Assembly (NCBI GenBank): GCA_029846755.1
Contig: JARWBI010000001.1
Location: 434,001-498,000, forward strand
Direction of reading: 5' to 3'
From: Falsirhodobacter flavus
GTDB lineage: Bacteria > Pseudomonadota > Alphaproteobacteria > Rhodobacterales > Rhodobacteraceae
DNA: 64,000 bases
In this document: positions 45,341 to 53,006 of the stretch, piece by piece
Layout: each line of letters begins with the position of its first letter
Position numbering within the stretch: the stretch's first letter is position 1
Position numbers and translations under genes: made by a program
Notes under the pieces: model-generated
Database searches by the model: none
What the model saw: only the letters and a program-made list of their open reading frames with translations
Told to the model about the DNA's origin: nothing

Positions 45341-45877
45341 ATGTCTGCAAAAAACCAAGTCGAAGCCCGGTTCGAGCGGCTGCTTTTCGCCTCGCGCTGG
45401 CTGATGGCGCCGATGTATCTGGGTCTGGCCGTCGCGCTTGGCATGCTGACGGTGATCTTCCTGCGCCAGCTTGTCTATTACGCGCCGCAGACCCTGACCA
45501 TGACGGCCGAGGAAATCATCCTCGTCTGCCTGACGCTGATCGATCTGTCGCTGGCGGCGAACCTGCTGCTGATCGTGCTGTTTTCGGGATACGAGAACTT
45601 CGTGTCCAAGCTGGATATCGGCGAAGGCGATGTCGACAGACCCGGATGGATGGGAACCGTGGACTTCTCGGCGCTGAAGATGAAGCTCATTGCCTCCATC
45701 GTGGCGATTTCAGCCATCCACCTGCTGAAGCGGTTCATGGAGATCGGCGAGACGGACTTCACCCCGCTGATGAACGATCCGGTGCTGTTCTGGCTGGTGG
45801 TGATCCACCTGACCTTCGTTCTGTCGGGCGTGTTGATGGCGCTGATGGATTGGCTGGCGTCCAAGTCTAAGTATTGA
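45341..45877 (+). CDS. UPF0114 family membrane protein (YqhA type)
   Basis: 178 residues with three or four membrane helices (about 15-40, 60-85, 110-130, 145-168). The N-terminus FERLLFASRWLMAPMYLGLA and later GYENFVSKLDI match the UPF0114/YqhA family, inner-membrane proteins of unknown function. It is encoded just before hisC but separated from it by a hairpin. CACGGAG precedes the ATG. Confidence 0.85.
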   Translation: MSAKNQVEARFERLLFASRWLMAPMYLGLAVALGMLTVIFLRQLVYYAPQTLTMTAEEIILVCLTLIDLSLAANLLLIVLFSGYENFVSKLDIGEGDVDRPGWMGTVDFSALKMKLIASIVAISAIHLLKRFMEIGETDFTPLMNDPVLFWLVVIHLTFVLSGVLMALMDWLASKSKY

Positions 45878-45899
45878 GCCTCTTTCTGCTGGCGCGACC

Positions 45900-45927
45900 T
45901 GCCCCCGGCGGCTAGAACCCGGGGGCA
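45900..45927 (+). other. Hairpin before hisC
   Basis: TGCCCCCGG and CCGGGGGCA form a perfect 9-bp stem with a 10-base loop. It starts 22 bases past the UPF0114 stop and ends one base before GAGGG, the hisC ribosome-binding site. It may be a terminator without T-run, or it may restrict ribosome access to hisC. Confidence 0.6.
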
Positions 45928-45943
45928 CGAGGGAACCTGAGAC

Positions 45944-47029
45944 ATGATCGACGCCATCCGTCCGCAGCCGGGCATTCTTGACATCGCTCTTTACGAGGGC
46001 GGGAAAAGCCACGTCGCGGGCATGACCAATGCGCTGAAGCTTTCGTCCAACGAAAATCCGTTCGGCCCGTCCGAGCGTGCGAAGGAAGTGTTCCTGCGGT
46101 CGGTCCATCAGCTTCACCGCTATCCGAACACCGACCATTCCGGGCTGCGCCAGGCGATTGCCGAAGTGCATGGGCTGGATGCAGGGCGCGTGATCTGCGG
46201 CGTCGGTTCGGACGAGATCATCACCTTCCTCTGCCAGGCCTATGCCGGGCCGGGGGACGAGGTGCTGTTCACCGAACACGGCTTCCTGATGTATCGCATT
46301 TCGGCGTTGGCGGTCGGGGCAACCCCGGTCGAAGTGGCCGAGCGCGAGCGGACGACGGATGTGGATGCGCTGCTGGCTGGCTGCACCCCGCGCACGAAGC
46401 TGGTCTTCATCGCGAACCCGAACAACCCGACCGGCACGATGATCTCGCAGGCCGAGATTGCGCGGCTGGCGGCTGGCCTGCCGCCGCAGGCGATTTTGGT
46501 GCTGGACGGAGCCTATGCCGAATATGTGCAGGGTTACGACGGCGGGCTCGGCATTGTCGAGGCGCGGTCCAACGTGTTCATGACGCGCACGTTCTCCAAG
46601 ATCTACGGCCTTGGCGGGCTGCGGATCGGCTGGGGTTACGGGCCGAAGGCGATCGTCGATGTGCTGAACCGCATTCGCGGCCCGTTCAACCTTTCCACGA
46701 CGCAGCTCGAAGTGGCCGAGGCGGCGGTGCGCGATCAGGAATTCGTCACCCGCTGCCGGGCCGAGAATGCCCGCTGGCGCGTCTGGCTGGCCGAGGCGCT
46801 GGCCGAAATCGGTGTTCCATCCGACACTTCGACCGCAAACTTCATCCTCGCCCGTTTCGCCGATCCCGAGGAGGCGGAGCGCTGCGATCTGTTCCTGCAG
46901 TCGCAGGGACTGATCGTGCGGCGCGTTGCCAGCTATAAGCTGCCCAATTGCCTGCGCATCACCATCGGCGACGAGGCATCCTGCCGCCGCGTCGCCCATG
47001 CCGTTGCGCAGTTCAAGGGCCTGCGCTGA
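45944..47029 (+). CDS. hisC: Histidinol-phosphate aminotransferase
   Basis: 361 residues, a fold-type I PLP enzyme. It converts imidazole-acetol phosphate to histidinol phosphate and often also transaminates aromatic precursors. [11 protein letters not shown] near the N-terminus, NPNNPTG, DGAYAEY and the PLP-lysine motif [17 protein letters not shown] are all present. Its stop overlaps the tyrC start (TGATG), a pairing common in Alphaproteobacteria that suggests a shared role in tyrosine/phenylalanine synthesis as well as histidine. Confidence 0.95.
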   Translation: MIDAIRPQPGILDIALYEGGKSHVAGMTNALKLSSNENPFGPSERAKEVFLRSVHQLHRYPNTDHSGLRQAIAEVHGLDAGRVICGVGSDEIITFLCQAYAGPGDEVLFTEHGFLMYRISALAVGATPVEVAERERTTDVDALLAGCTPRTKLVFIANPNNPTGTMISQAEIARLAAGLPPQAILVLDGAYAEYVQGYDGGLGIVEARSNVFMTRTFSKIYGLGGLRIGWGYGPKAIVDVLNRIRGPFNLSTTQLEVAEAAVRDQEFVTRCRAENARWRVWLAEALAEIGVPSDTSTANFILARFADPEEAERCDLFLQSQGLIVRRVASYKLPNCLRITIGDEASCRRVAHAVAQFKGLR

Positions 47030-47934
47030 TGATCTATGACCGCGTCGCGCTGATCGGGCTTGGGCTTATCGCATCCTCGATGGCCCATGCGATCAAGGCG
47101 GCGGGGCTGGCGGGCGAGGTGACCGGCTTTGCCCGCAGCGCCGAGACGCGGGCGACGGCGCGCGAGATCGACCTGTGCCGCGTCTGCGATACCGTGGCCG
47201 AAGCCGTGGCGGGTGCCGATCTGGTCGTGCTGGCGGTCCCCGTGGGTGCGATGGGCGATCTGGCCGCGGAAATCGCACCGCATCTGAAGGTCGGCGCGAC
47301 GGTCACCGATGTCGGCTCCGTCAAGCAGGCGGTGATCGAGGCGGTGGCCCCGCATATCCCCCAAGGGGTCCATTTCATCCCCGGCCACCCGCTTGCGGGG
47401 ACCGAACATTCCGGCCCGCGTTCGGGTTTTGCAGCCCTGTTCCGCAACCGCTGGTGGCTGCTGACGCCTCCCGAGGGCTGCGATCCGGCGGCGCTGGCGC
47501 GGCTGGAGGATCTGTGCCGGGGCATGGGCGCGAATGTCGACACGATGGACGCTCCGCATCACGATCTGGTCCTGGCAGTGACCAGCCATACGCCGCACCT
47601 GATCGCCTATACGATGGTGGGGGTCGCTGACGATCTGCGCCGCGTAACTGACAGCGAAGTCATCCGCTATTCCGCTGCAGGTTTTCGGGATTTCACCCGC
47701 ATCGCCGCCAGCGATCCGACCATGTGGCGCGACATCTTCCTGACCAACAAGGCGGCGACGCTGGACATCCTCGGGCGCTTCACCGAGGAGCTTTTCGCCC
47801 TGCAACGCGCGATCCGGCTGGGCGACGGCGATCATTTGCACGACTATTTCACGCGCACCCGTGCTATCCGGCGGGGCATCATCGATGCGGGGCAGGATAC
47901 TTCGGCCCCCGATTTCGGGCGGGGCGGGAAATGA
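47029..47934 (+). CDS. tyrC: Prephenate/arogenate dehydrogenase
   Basis: 301 residues. The N-terminal Rossmann motif is ALIGLGLIASSMAHAI (note Ala for the usual Gly in GLGLIG). The catalytic region has PGHPLAGTEHSGP and VTSHTPHLIAYTM. It oxidatively decarboxylates prephenate or arogenate on the way to tyrosine. Whether it prefers arogenate or prephenate cannot be read from sequence. It is coupled to hisC (TGATG) and to the extensin-like gene (ATGA). Confidence 0.94.
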   Translation: MIYDRVALIGLGLIASSMAHAIKAAGLAGEVTGFARSAETRATAREIDLCRVCDTVAEAVAGADLVVLAVPVGAMGDLAAEIAPHLKVGATVTDVGSVKQAVIEAVAPHIPQGVHFIPGHPLAGTEHSGPRSGFAALFRNRWWLLTPPEGCDPAALARLEDLCRGMGANVDTMDAPHHDLVLAVTSHTPHLIAYTMVGVADDLRRVTDSEVIRYSAAGFRDFTRIAASDPTMWRDIFLTNKAATLDILGRFTEELFALQRAIRLGDGDHLHDYFTRTRAIRRGIIDAGQDTSAPDFGRGGK

Positions 47935-48668
47935 TCCTGCGGGGCGCGCTTCTGGCATTGGCTGTTTGCGCCCCTGCATGGGCCGAGGCGCCCGCGACAT
48001 CGCCGCTGCCGAAACACCGCCCGGCGATGGAGGCCGAGGCGTCGTCGCCGCGTCCGCGCCCGAAACCGTTGGACCTGCGCATACAACCCGAAACGCAGAC
48101 GCTGGCTGCCATCGTCCGCCCGCGCCCCGGCAACGACCTCGTGACCCCGCGCCGCGGCCAGCTTTGCGGCGTGCGCGGGATCGAGGGAGAGCAGATCGCG
48201 CCCGTCACCTCGCGCGTGAACGGCTGCGGTATCGCGGATGCGGTGCGGGTGCGTTCGGTCGCAGGGGTGCGCCTGTCGCAGCCCGCGACGGTGGAGTGTT
48301 CCGTCGCGCGGGCGCTGAACTCGTGGGTCGATGGCGTGCTGCAACCGGCGATGGACGGGCAGGTCCGCGCGCTTCAGATCGCCGGGTCCTATACCTGCCG
48401 GGGGCGCAACAATCAGGCGGGTGCCAAGATCAGCGAACATGGCAAGGGCAGGGCGGTGGACGTGTCCGGCATCACCTTTCGCGATGGGAAGACCATCACG
48501 GTCGAACGTGACTGGAACAAGGGCGCGCGCGGGCGGGCGATGGTCGCCGCCTACAAGGGCGGCTGCGGCATCTTCGGCACGACGCTCGGCCCCGGGTCGG
48601 ACGGATATCACGAAGACCACATGCATTTCGACATGCCGTCCGACCGCCGCAGCGCCTACTGCCGTTAA
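47931..48668 (+). CDS. Extensin-like secreted protein, probable peptidoglycan peptidase
   Basis: 245 residues, with a signal peptide (cleavage around AWA-E, residue 18) and a Pro-rich linker. The C-terminal extensin-like domain (PF06904, about 75-245) has four or more cysteines and the metallopeptidase-like motifs SEHGKGRAVDVSG and HEDHMHFDMPSD, similar to D-Ala-D-Ala peptidases of the MepA/VanY fold. It probably cuts peptidoglycan peptides in the periplasm; activity is unproven for the family. Its start is coupled to tyrC; its end overlaps the envelope OmpA-like gene by 4 bases on the opposite strand. Confidence 0.85.
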   Translation: MILRGALLALAVCAPAWAEAPATSPLPKHRPAMEAEASSPRPRPKPLDLRIQPETQTLAAIVRPRPGNDLVTPRRGQLCGVRGIEGEQIAPVTSRVNGCGIADAVRVRSVAGVRLSQPATVECSVARALNSWVDGVLQPAMDGQVRALQIAGSYTCRGRNNQAGAKISEHGKGRAVDVSGITFRDGKTITVERDWNKGARGRAMVAAYKGGCGIFGTTLGPGSDGYHEDHMHFDMPSDRRSAYCR

Positions 48669-50245
48669 CGCTCGGTCAGCTTCAATTCGATCCGGCGGTT
48701 CTGCGCGCGGGCGTCTTCAGTCGTGCCTTCCGCCACAGGGCGATATTGGCCAAAGCCGGTCGCGGCCAGATGGTCGGGCGGGAAGCCGAGGCTGTCCTGC
48801 ATGAAGCGCACCACCGACAGGGCACGGGCTTGGCTCAGCTCCCAGTTGTCGCGGAACTGCCCGGTGCCGGACAAAGGCAGGTCGTCGGTATGGCCGTCCA
48901 CACGCAGGATCCAATCAAGATCGGCGGGAATCTGGGCCGACACGTCGCGCAGAATTGCGGCCACACCCGCGATCTGGTCGCGCCCTTCGGCTGACAGGTC
49001 AGCCGATCCGGTGTTGAACAGAACCTCGGAGGAAAACACGAAACGGTCGCCTACGATCCGCACACCCTCGCGGTCCGCAAGGATCTCTCGCAACTGGCCG
49101 AAGAATTCGGAACGGTAGCGTTCGAGCTGGACCGCCTCGTCCTCCAGCCGCAGGCGTTCGGCCTCCTCGAGCTCGGCCCGGCGGCGCTGTTCCTCGGCCG
49201 CCTGCGCCAGCGCCACGTTCAGCCGCGCGCCCAGATCGTCCACCTGCACCTTGGCGGCATCGGCATCGGCCGCCCGCGCATCCAGCACGCCCTGAAGCGC
49301 GCCAAGCTGCGAGCGCAGCGCGGCAATCTGTTGGTTCAGCACGGCGGTCTGGCGTTCGGCATCAGTGGATTTCGTGCGTTCCTGCGCCAATGCAGCTTCC
49401 GCGGTGGCCAGAAGGTCGGCCTGCCGGGTGGTGCCGCGGGCGTTGCGGGCAGCCTCGGTCTGGGCGGCGGCCAGAAGGGTCAGCGTTTCCTCGGCCCGTT
49501 TGCGCTGTTCCTCCAGCGACAGGCTCATCGCGGTCAGCTCGGCTTGGGAATTCTCCAGCCTTGCGCGAAGCTGTTCCGCGGCGGCGGCGTCGACCAGCCG
49601 CGCCTGTTCGGCTTCGTTCAGCGCGGCCTGGGCATCGGCGGCACGGGTTTCGTTGGATTCGGCGCGAGTGCGAAGGTCTGCGACCATCGCCTCGATCGCT
49701 TCACGGCGGGCGGCAGCAAGGCGGGCCTGTTCGGCCTGTGCGTCCACCTCGCTCCGCGCCTTTGCCAGCGCGAGGTTCAGCGCCTCCTGATCGGTTATCA
49801 GCCGGGCCTGTGCCGCTTCCAGTTCCGCCTTCGTCGCGGTCAACTGCGTTACTTCGCCCCGCGCCGAGTCGCGCTCGGCCAGCAGGGATGCGACCTGTTC
49901 CTCGAAACTGGCGATTCGCCCTTGGGTTGCGGCAAGCTGCGTCGTCAGCGTCGCTGCCAGCAGCGCCTGCTTCGTCCCTTCAGCCTGCGCGGAGGCAAGG
50001 TCAGTCGAAAGTTGCGCCGCCTTCTGCTGTTCCAGCCCCAGCGTATCGGCCAGCGAGGCGACCTGCGCCGTCAACTGGTCAAGTTCGGTATCCTGCGAGG
50101 TTATGGTGTCGCGCAGCACGGACTGCACCACCAGAAAGATGGTCAGCACGAACATCAGCACCAAAAGCAGCGCGGTCATCGCGTCGACGAAGCCCGGCCA
50201 TATCTGTGATTCGCGCCCTCTTGCGCCGCGCCGCGACAGTGCCAT
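48665..50245 (-). CDS. MotB/OmpA-like peptidoglycan-binding protein with long coiled coil
   Basis: 526 residues. One membrane helix near the N-terminus (about 19-43) has Asp21 in WPGFVDAMTALLLVLMF, matching the proton-carrying Asp of MotB. Then comes about 320 residues of Ala/Glu/Gln-rich coiled coil (47-370). The C-terminal OmpA domain (about 405-526) has the peptidoglycan-binding residues in DGHTDDLPLSGTGQFRDNWE and LSQARALSVVRF. With the upstream MotA/ExbB-like gene it forms a stator-type pair. The ATG at 50245 overlaps the upstream stop (TGATG). Such pairs occur in Rhodobacterales chromosomes, function unestablished. Confidence 0.82.
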   Translation of the reverse strand: MALSRRGARGRESQIWPGFVDAMTALLLVLMFVLTIFLVVQSVLRDTITSQDTELDQLTAQVASLADTLGLEQQKAAQLSTDLASAQAEGTKQALLAATLTTQLAATQGRIASFEEQVASLLAERDSARGEVTQLTATKAELEAAQARLITDQEALNLALAKARSEVDAQAEQARLAAARREAIEAMVADLRTRAESNETRAADAQAALNEAEQARLVDAAAAEQLRARLENSQAELTAMSLSLEEQRKRAEETLTLLAAAQTEAARNARGTTRQADLLATAEAALAQERTKSTDAERQTAVLNQQIAALRSQLGALQGVLDARAADADAAKVQVDDLGARLNVALAQAAEEQRRRAELEEAERLRLEDEAVQLERYRSEFFGQLREILADREGVRIVGDRFVFSSEVLFNTGSADLSAEGRDQIAGVAAILRDVSAQIPADLDWILRVDGHTDDLPLSGTGQFRDNWELSQARALSVVRFMQDSLGFPPDHLAATGFGQYRPVAEGTTEDARAQNRRIELKLTER

Positions 50246-51381
50246 CACGCCCTCCGCAGGGCTTGAGTCAGCGCGGCCAGATCACCGCGCAGTTCTGCCA
50301 CGCTTTCCTGCCGCCCCGAGGACAACTCCTCCAGCAGACGCAGAAGCTGCATGTCGATGGAGCGCAGGCGCATCCGGTATTCGGCATCGGCATGGGGTGC
50401 ATCCTTGGCGGCCTGCGCCTCCAGCGCGGCGGCGATGCGGGCCAGCGCGTCCTTGTCGGTGTCGATGCGGGTCACAAGCGCACCCACCGCGCCGACCAGC
50501 GTATCAAGGCGGGCGTCGCTTTCCGCGCGGCTGGCCTCGGCCTGTGCGAACAGGTCCTGCGTCGCGGCCATCTGCTCGCCCATCTCGGCCAGCACCGCGC
50601 CGACGCTGTCCACGTCGCCTTCGCCCGAAAGGCCGATGCGCGTGATCGAGGACAGCCATTCCTCCAGCTCCTGATGGAAGCGGTTCTGGCCGTGGCTGGC
50701 GAAAATCTCCAGCAGGCCGACGACCAGCGATCCCGCCAGACCCAGCAACGAGGAGGAAAACGCCGTGCCCATGCCGCCAAGCTGGTTCTGAAGGCCGGTC
50801 ATCAGCGCGGTCAGAACCTCTGGCCCGGTGGTGCTTGCCCCTTCGGCAGGGGACAGGTTGCGGATGGTTTCGACCAGCGCCGGAACCGTGGTCGCAAGGC
50901 CATAGAAGGTGCCCAGAAGCCCGAGGAAGATCAGCAGGCTGCCGAGGTAATGCGCAATCTCTCGCGATTCATCCAAACGGGTGCCGACGGATTCGAGGAT
51001 CGAGCGCGAGGACGAGGCCGAGATGTGGCTGCGGTTCGTGCGCGAGCGCAGCAGCGCGGCCAGCGGCACCAGCATCGCGGGCGGTTCGGCCTGCACGCCG
51101 CGCTGCTGCACGAACGCCTCGATCCAGGTGATCGACTGCATCAGGCGGATGACGTGGAAGAAGCAAGTCCCGACGCCGATCGCGAAGACCGCGCCGATGA
51201 AACCGTTCAGCCAAGGCTTCGCCTGAAACAGCGGCCAGAGGTGATCCCATGCAAAGACGATGCCGGCGATGACCAGCACCATCACTAGCGTCATCAGCAG
51301 CAATTGCCGCAGGGGTTGGGTAAAGAATTTGTCCGGTCGGGTCAGCGGGCCCGGACGGATCGCGTTGAAGGATTTTTCCAC
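50245..51381 (-). CDS. MotA/TolQ/ExbB-like membrane protein
   Basis: 378 residues with four membrane helices (about 26-46, 58-79, 145-170, 202-228). The last two contain the family motifs LGLLGTFYGLATTVP and GGMGTAFSSSLLGLAGSLVV. The C-terminal 130 residues are predicted coiled coil (residues about 255-375), probably cytoplasmic. It would form the proton channel ring around the OmpA-like partner encoded directly downstream. Annotation as ExbB is loose: TonB and ExbD are not nearby, and a MotB-like partner is. A ribosome-binding site is not evident. Confidence 0.82.
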   Translation of the reverse strand: MEKSFNAIRPGPLTRPDKFFTQPLRQLLLMTLVMVLVIAGIVFAWDHLWPLFQAKPWLNGFIGAVFAIGVGTCFFHVIRLMQSITWIEAFVQQRGVQAEPPAMLVPLAALLRSRTNRSHISASSSRSILESVGTRLDESREIAHYLGSLLIFLGLLGTFYGLATTVPALVETIRNLSPAEGASTTGPEVLTALMTGLQNQLGGMGTAFSSSLLGLAGSLVVGLLEIFASHGQNRFHQELEEWLSSITRIGLSGEGDVDSVGAVLAEMGEQMAATQDLFAQAEASRAESDARLDTLVGAVGALVTRIDTDKDALARIAAALEAQAAKDAPHADAEYRMRLRSIDMQLLRLLEELSSGRQESVAELRGDLAALTQALRRA

Positions 51382-51433
51382 GGCTCGCCGTTCCTGAATT
51401 TCGCCTTACAATAGGCGCGGGCGGCGCGGACAC

Positions 51434-51967
51434 TCAAGGCGAGAGTTCGTCCACCATCCGCGCAAGTTGATGAAGATCCTCGTCCGGGATGCCAAGCTGG
51501 TCCAGATGCAGGACGGTGTTGCGCAGATAGTCGCGGTTCGGCCCCATCAGCCCCGAGGCCCGCGCGATGACTGCCGCCTGATCGGCCAGCGCCATGCCGC
51601 CGCAATATTGCGCATGCGCCGGGTCGATCACATAGGCGATGCAGTTGATCGCCCCCTCCGGCCCCTGCACCGTGACCGTGGTTTCCAGATAGGCCGATGA
51701 TACCAGTTCGCGCGCGCGCAACTCCGCCATCGCCGCTTCCTCGGCCCCTGCGGTGACCAGAAACGCGATGCCGGCGCAGCTTGCCTCCGGTGCCGCGTCC
51801 AGCGCCAGCACCAGCCCCGGCGAATCCTCGGTGCCGCGATAGTGGACCGACCACATGCAGAAGCTGCGGTGCCAGCCGTCCAGCCGCGCCACCACCTGCC
51901 GTTCCACCGTAAAGCACGGGTTCCAGATGAGCGAGCCGTAGCCGAAGACCCAGAGCCGTTCCGTCAT
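51434..51967 (-). CDS. ChaC-like gamma-glutamylcyclotransferase
   Basis: 177 residues. The N-terminal VFGYGSLIWNPCF is the substrate-loop signature of ChaC proteins, and the catalytic Glu lies in ELRARELVSSAYLETTV. ChaC enzymes cleave glutathione to 5-oxoproline and Cys-Gly in the cytoplasm. The ATG at 51967 was chosen because AAGGAAGG precedes it; a longer frame to 52306 has no support. It lies 52 bases upstream of the MotA/ExbB-like gene on the same strand, possibly one transcript. Confidence 0.87.
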   Translation of the reverse strand: MTERLWVFGYGSLIWNPCFTVERQVVARLDGWHRSFCMWSVHYRGTEDSPGLVLALDAAPEASCAGIAFLVTAGAEEAAMAELRARELVSSAYLETTVTVQGPEGAINCIAYVIDPAHAQYCGGMALADQAAVIARASGLMGPNRDYLRNTVLHLDQLGIPDEDLHQLARMVDELSP

Positions 51968-52030
51968 CCGCTGGTCCTTCCTTTCGGGCGCAGGTATGGC
52001 TGGCTTATCAACGAGGGAAGGCGTTTGGCA

Positions 52031-52978
52031 ATGCGGGTGGTTCTGGGCGGTGTGCTGGCGGCGGCTGTGGCCTATGGCGGCTATTGGTTCGTCGGATCGC
52101 ATATGTTCCGCAAGGGCGCGGAGGACTGGTTCGCGGCGCAGCAGGCCGAAGGCCTTGTGGCGGAACGCGAGGCGCTGTCGATCACGGGCTTTCCCAGCCG
52201 CTTCGATCTGACCGTGACCGCGCCGCATATCGCCGATCCCGAAACGGGCTGGGGCTGGCGGGCGCCTTTCGCGCAGCTCTTCGCGCTGTCCTACAATCCG
52301 ACGCATGTAATCTTTGCATTGCCGAACGATCAGGTGTTGGAAACGCCCCTGGGCGATGTGCCGGTCACGGGGACCGGCCTGAAGGGGTCGGTCCGGGTGG
52401 GTCTGGACTTAGCGCCAGTGCGGACGGCCGCGACGGGCGAGGCGATCCGCGCGGCCCTTCCCGATGGCGAGGCGGTGGCGGACAGCTTCCGCTGGGGCAG
52501 CCGCGTGATTGAAGGCGCGGTGCATGAGGTCGCGCTGGAGATTGCGGGGCTCGGCCTGACCGCGCCGGGGGTGGACCTGTCGGGCGGCAGCTTCACCGCG
52601 AACGGCACCGTGACGCTTGCGCCCGTGGTGGTCGATCTGCCGATGGACGAGCGGCCGGTCGCGATGCCGTTGGATGCGCTGTCGCTGACGCAGGCGGTGC
52701 TGCGGTTCGGTGATGTGTCCGTGCAGGTCTCGGGCGATGTCACCGCCGATACCGAAGGATTCGCAGCGGGCCAGATGCTTTTGCTGGTCGAGGATTGGCC
52801 CGCCGCGTTGGATGCTGCGGTGAAGGCGGGGCTGATCCCCGAGAACCGGGCCGAGACGCTGGAGGGGGGCTTTCGCATGATGGCGAATGGCGATGCGGTG
52901 GAGATGCCGCTGACGCTGGCGAATGGCGTCGTGCGGTTCGGGCCGCTGCCATTGGCGAATGCGCCGCGCCTGAAATGA
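52031..52978 (+). CDS. DUF2125 family exported/membrane-anchored protein
   Basis: 315 residues. The N-terminal 20 residues form an uncleaved anchor or signal (VVLGGVLAAAVAYGGYWFVG). The rest is beta-rich, with SITGFPSRFDLTVTAPHIAD and the C-terminal VRFGPLPLANAPRL typical of DUF2125 proteins of Alphaproteobacteria. Function unknown; a large beta-fold facing the periplasm is likely. The start at 52031 has GAGGGAAGG upstream. It is divergent from the ChaC-like gene. Confidence 0.82.
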   Translation: MRVVLGGVLAAAVAYGGYWFVGSHMFRKGAEDWFAAQQAEGLVAEREALSITGFPSRFDLTVTAPHIADPETGWGWRAPFAQLFALSYNPTHVIFALPNDQVLETPLGDVPVTGTGLKGSVRVGLDLAPVRTAATGEAIRAALPDGEAVADSFRWGSRVIEGAVHEVALEIAGLGLTAPGVDLSGGSFTANGTVTLAPVVVDLPMDERPVAMPLDALSLTQAVLRFGDVSVQVSGDVTADTEGFAAGQMLLLVEDWPAALDAAVKAGLIPENRAETLEGGFRMMANGDAVEMPLTLANGVVRFGPLPLANAPRLK

Positions 52979-52979
52979 A

Positions 52980-53006
52980 AAAGGCCCCCTTTCGGGGGCC
53001 TTTCCT
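52980..53006. terminator. Bidirectional terminator between DUF2125 gene and clpA
   Basis: AAAGGCCCCC-TTTC-GGGGGCCTTT is a perfect 10-bp stem, starting two bases past the DUF2125 stop. The plus strand ends in TTTCCTT and the minus strand in TTTTTC. It also lies directly after the clpA stop on the other strand, so it can end both transcripts. Confidence 0.9.

Noticed and set aside
48665-51381. Zorya-like (ZorAB) phage defence
   Set aside because: The pair resembles ZorA/ZorB in general layout, but no ZorC, ZorD or ZorE is near and the neighbours are housekeeping or envelope genes. The long coiled coil is mainly on the OmpA-like protein, not on the MotA-like one.
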